Shown piece after piece: positions 63,731 to 64,000 of a stretch of DNA of 64,000 nucleotides; within the stretch, counting starts at the first letter, position 1; each line of letters begins with the position of its first letter. The notes beneath the pieces were generated by a model. The model worked only from the letters and a program-made list of their open reading frames with translations, was not told where the DNA came from and did no database searches. This stretch comes from Pyrocephalus nanus (lineage: Eukaryota > Chordata > Aves > Passeriformes > Tyrannidae): NCBI GenBank assembly GCA_038380795.1, contig CM076261.1, positions 36,729,866 to 36,793,865 of the forward strand, given 5' to 3'. The position numbers and the translations under genes are program-made.

Positions 63731-63754
63731 AAAAAAAAAAAAAAAAAAAAAAAA
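63731..63754. repeat. Homopolymer A-run (24 A)
   Basis: Twenty-four A residues about 95 bp before the AC-rich array. Confidence 0.9.
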
Positions 63755-63847
63755 GGGTGGGTCTAAATATCTAAATATCACTGGTGCATAATGAGGTAAA
63801 GCTTGAGCTACTGTACTCAAATTGTACAAAATGGAGATTGGAAATTA

Positions 63848-64000
63848 AAAAAACCAACCAACCAACCAACCAACCAACCAAAACAAAAACAAAACCAAAA
63901 CCAAAACCAAAACCAAAACCAAAACCAAAACCAAAACCAAAACCAAAACCAAAACCAAACAAACAAAAACCCAAACAAAACCCCAAACAAACAAACACAA
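63848..64000. repeat. (CCAA)n and (CCAAAA)n array at window edge
   Basis: CCAA units (63853-63880) pass into about eleven CCAAAA units (63895-63959) and then AAAC/CCAAAC units to the end of the window, so the array may continue outside. The 75-codon minus frame with repeating Phe-Gly is the translation of this repeat. Confidence 0.95.

Noticed and set aside
1..64000. CRISPR arrays, operons, prophage or plasmid features
   Set aside because: None present; composition and repeats are those of a bird nuclear genome.

Overview
The window reads as vertebrate nuclear DNA, most likely from a passerine bird. It is AT-rich and gene-poor, has no prokaryotic gene layout, and carries truncated CR1 LINEs with avian-type 3' ends. 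Their tails are variants of ATTCTATG. It also carries several solo long terminal repeats (LTRs) of endogenous-retrovirus families that I know from songbird genomes. The species assignment is inference; family matches are by recall, not by search.

No host protein-coding gene, exon or RNA gene could be supported. All open frames are short (at most 186 codons). The longest lie in LTRs, a GC-rich interspersed repeat, or a 5-bp microsatellite that is open in several frames by construction. The window is best read as an intergenic desert or part of a very long intron.

Layout: 1-8171 is mostly unique AT-rich sequence with simple repeats. 8172-8647 is a GC-rich LTR-like element on the minus strand. 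14499-15526 is a solo LTR with a perfect 5-bp target-site duplication (TSD). 16310-16800 is a possible conserved regulatory block with a CTCF-like site, followed by a G-quadruplex-capable purine tract. 17489-18968 is a decayed, 5'-truncated retrovirus: LTR scrap, integrase pseudogene, polypurine tract, 3' LTR. 21655-21995 is a CR1. 25367-26113 is a solo LTR. 29985-31145 is a long CR1 remnant. 32014-32145 is a possible LINE zinc-finger remnant. 33803-34067 is a 53-copy GGAGA array. 34095-35640 is a CR1 split by a later solo LTR. 37871-38410 and 40022-41122 are further LTRs, and 42204-42243 is a scrap closely related to the latter. 45485-45790 is an inverted relative of the 8172 element. Small CR1 pieces lie at 50982, 53174 and 61050. 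The window ends in an AC-rich microsatellite.

The history visible here is one of repeated retroelement insertion and decay: LTR recombination to solo form, one LTR nested in a CR1, and loss of catalytic residues in both the retroviral integrase and the CR1 reverse transcriptase. I found no convincing previously undescribed biological system. The most useful leads are the nested insertion, the related LTR pair at 40.0/42.2 kb, the long GGAGA array and the possible CTCF/conserved block.
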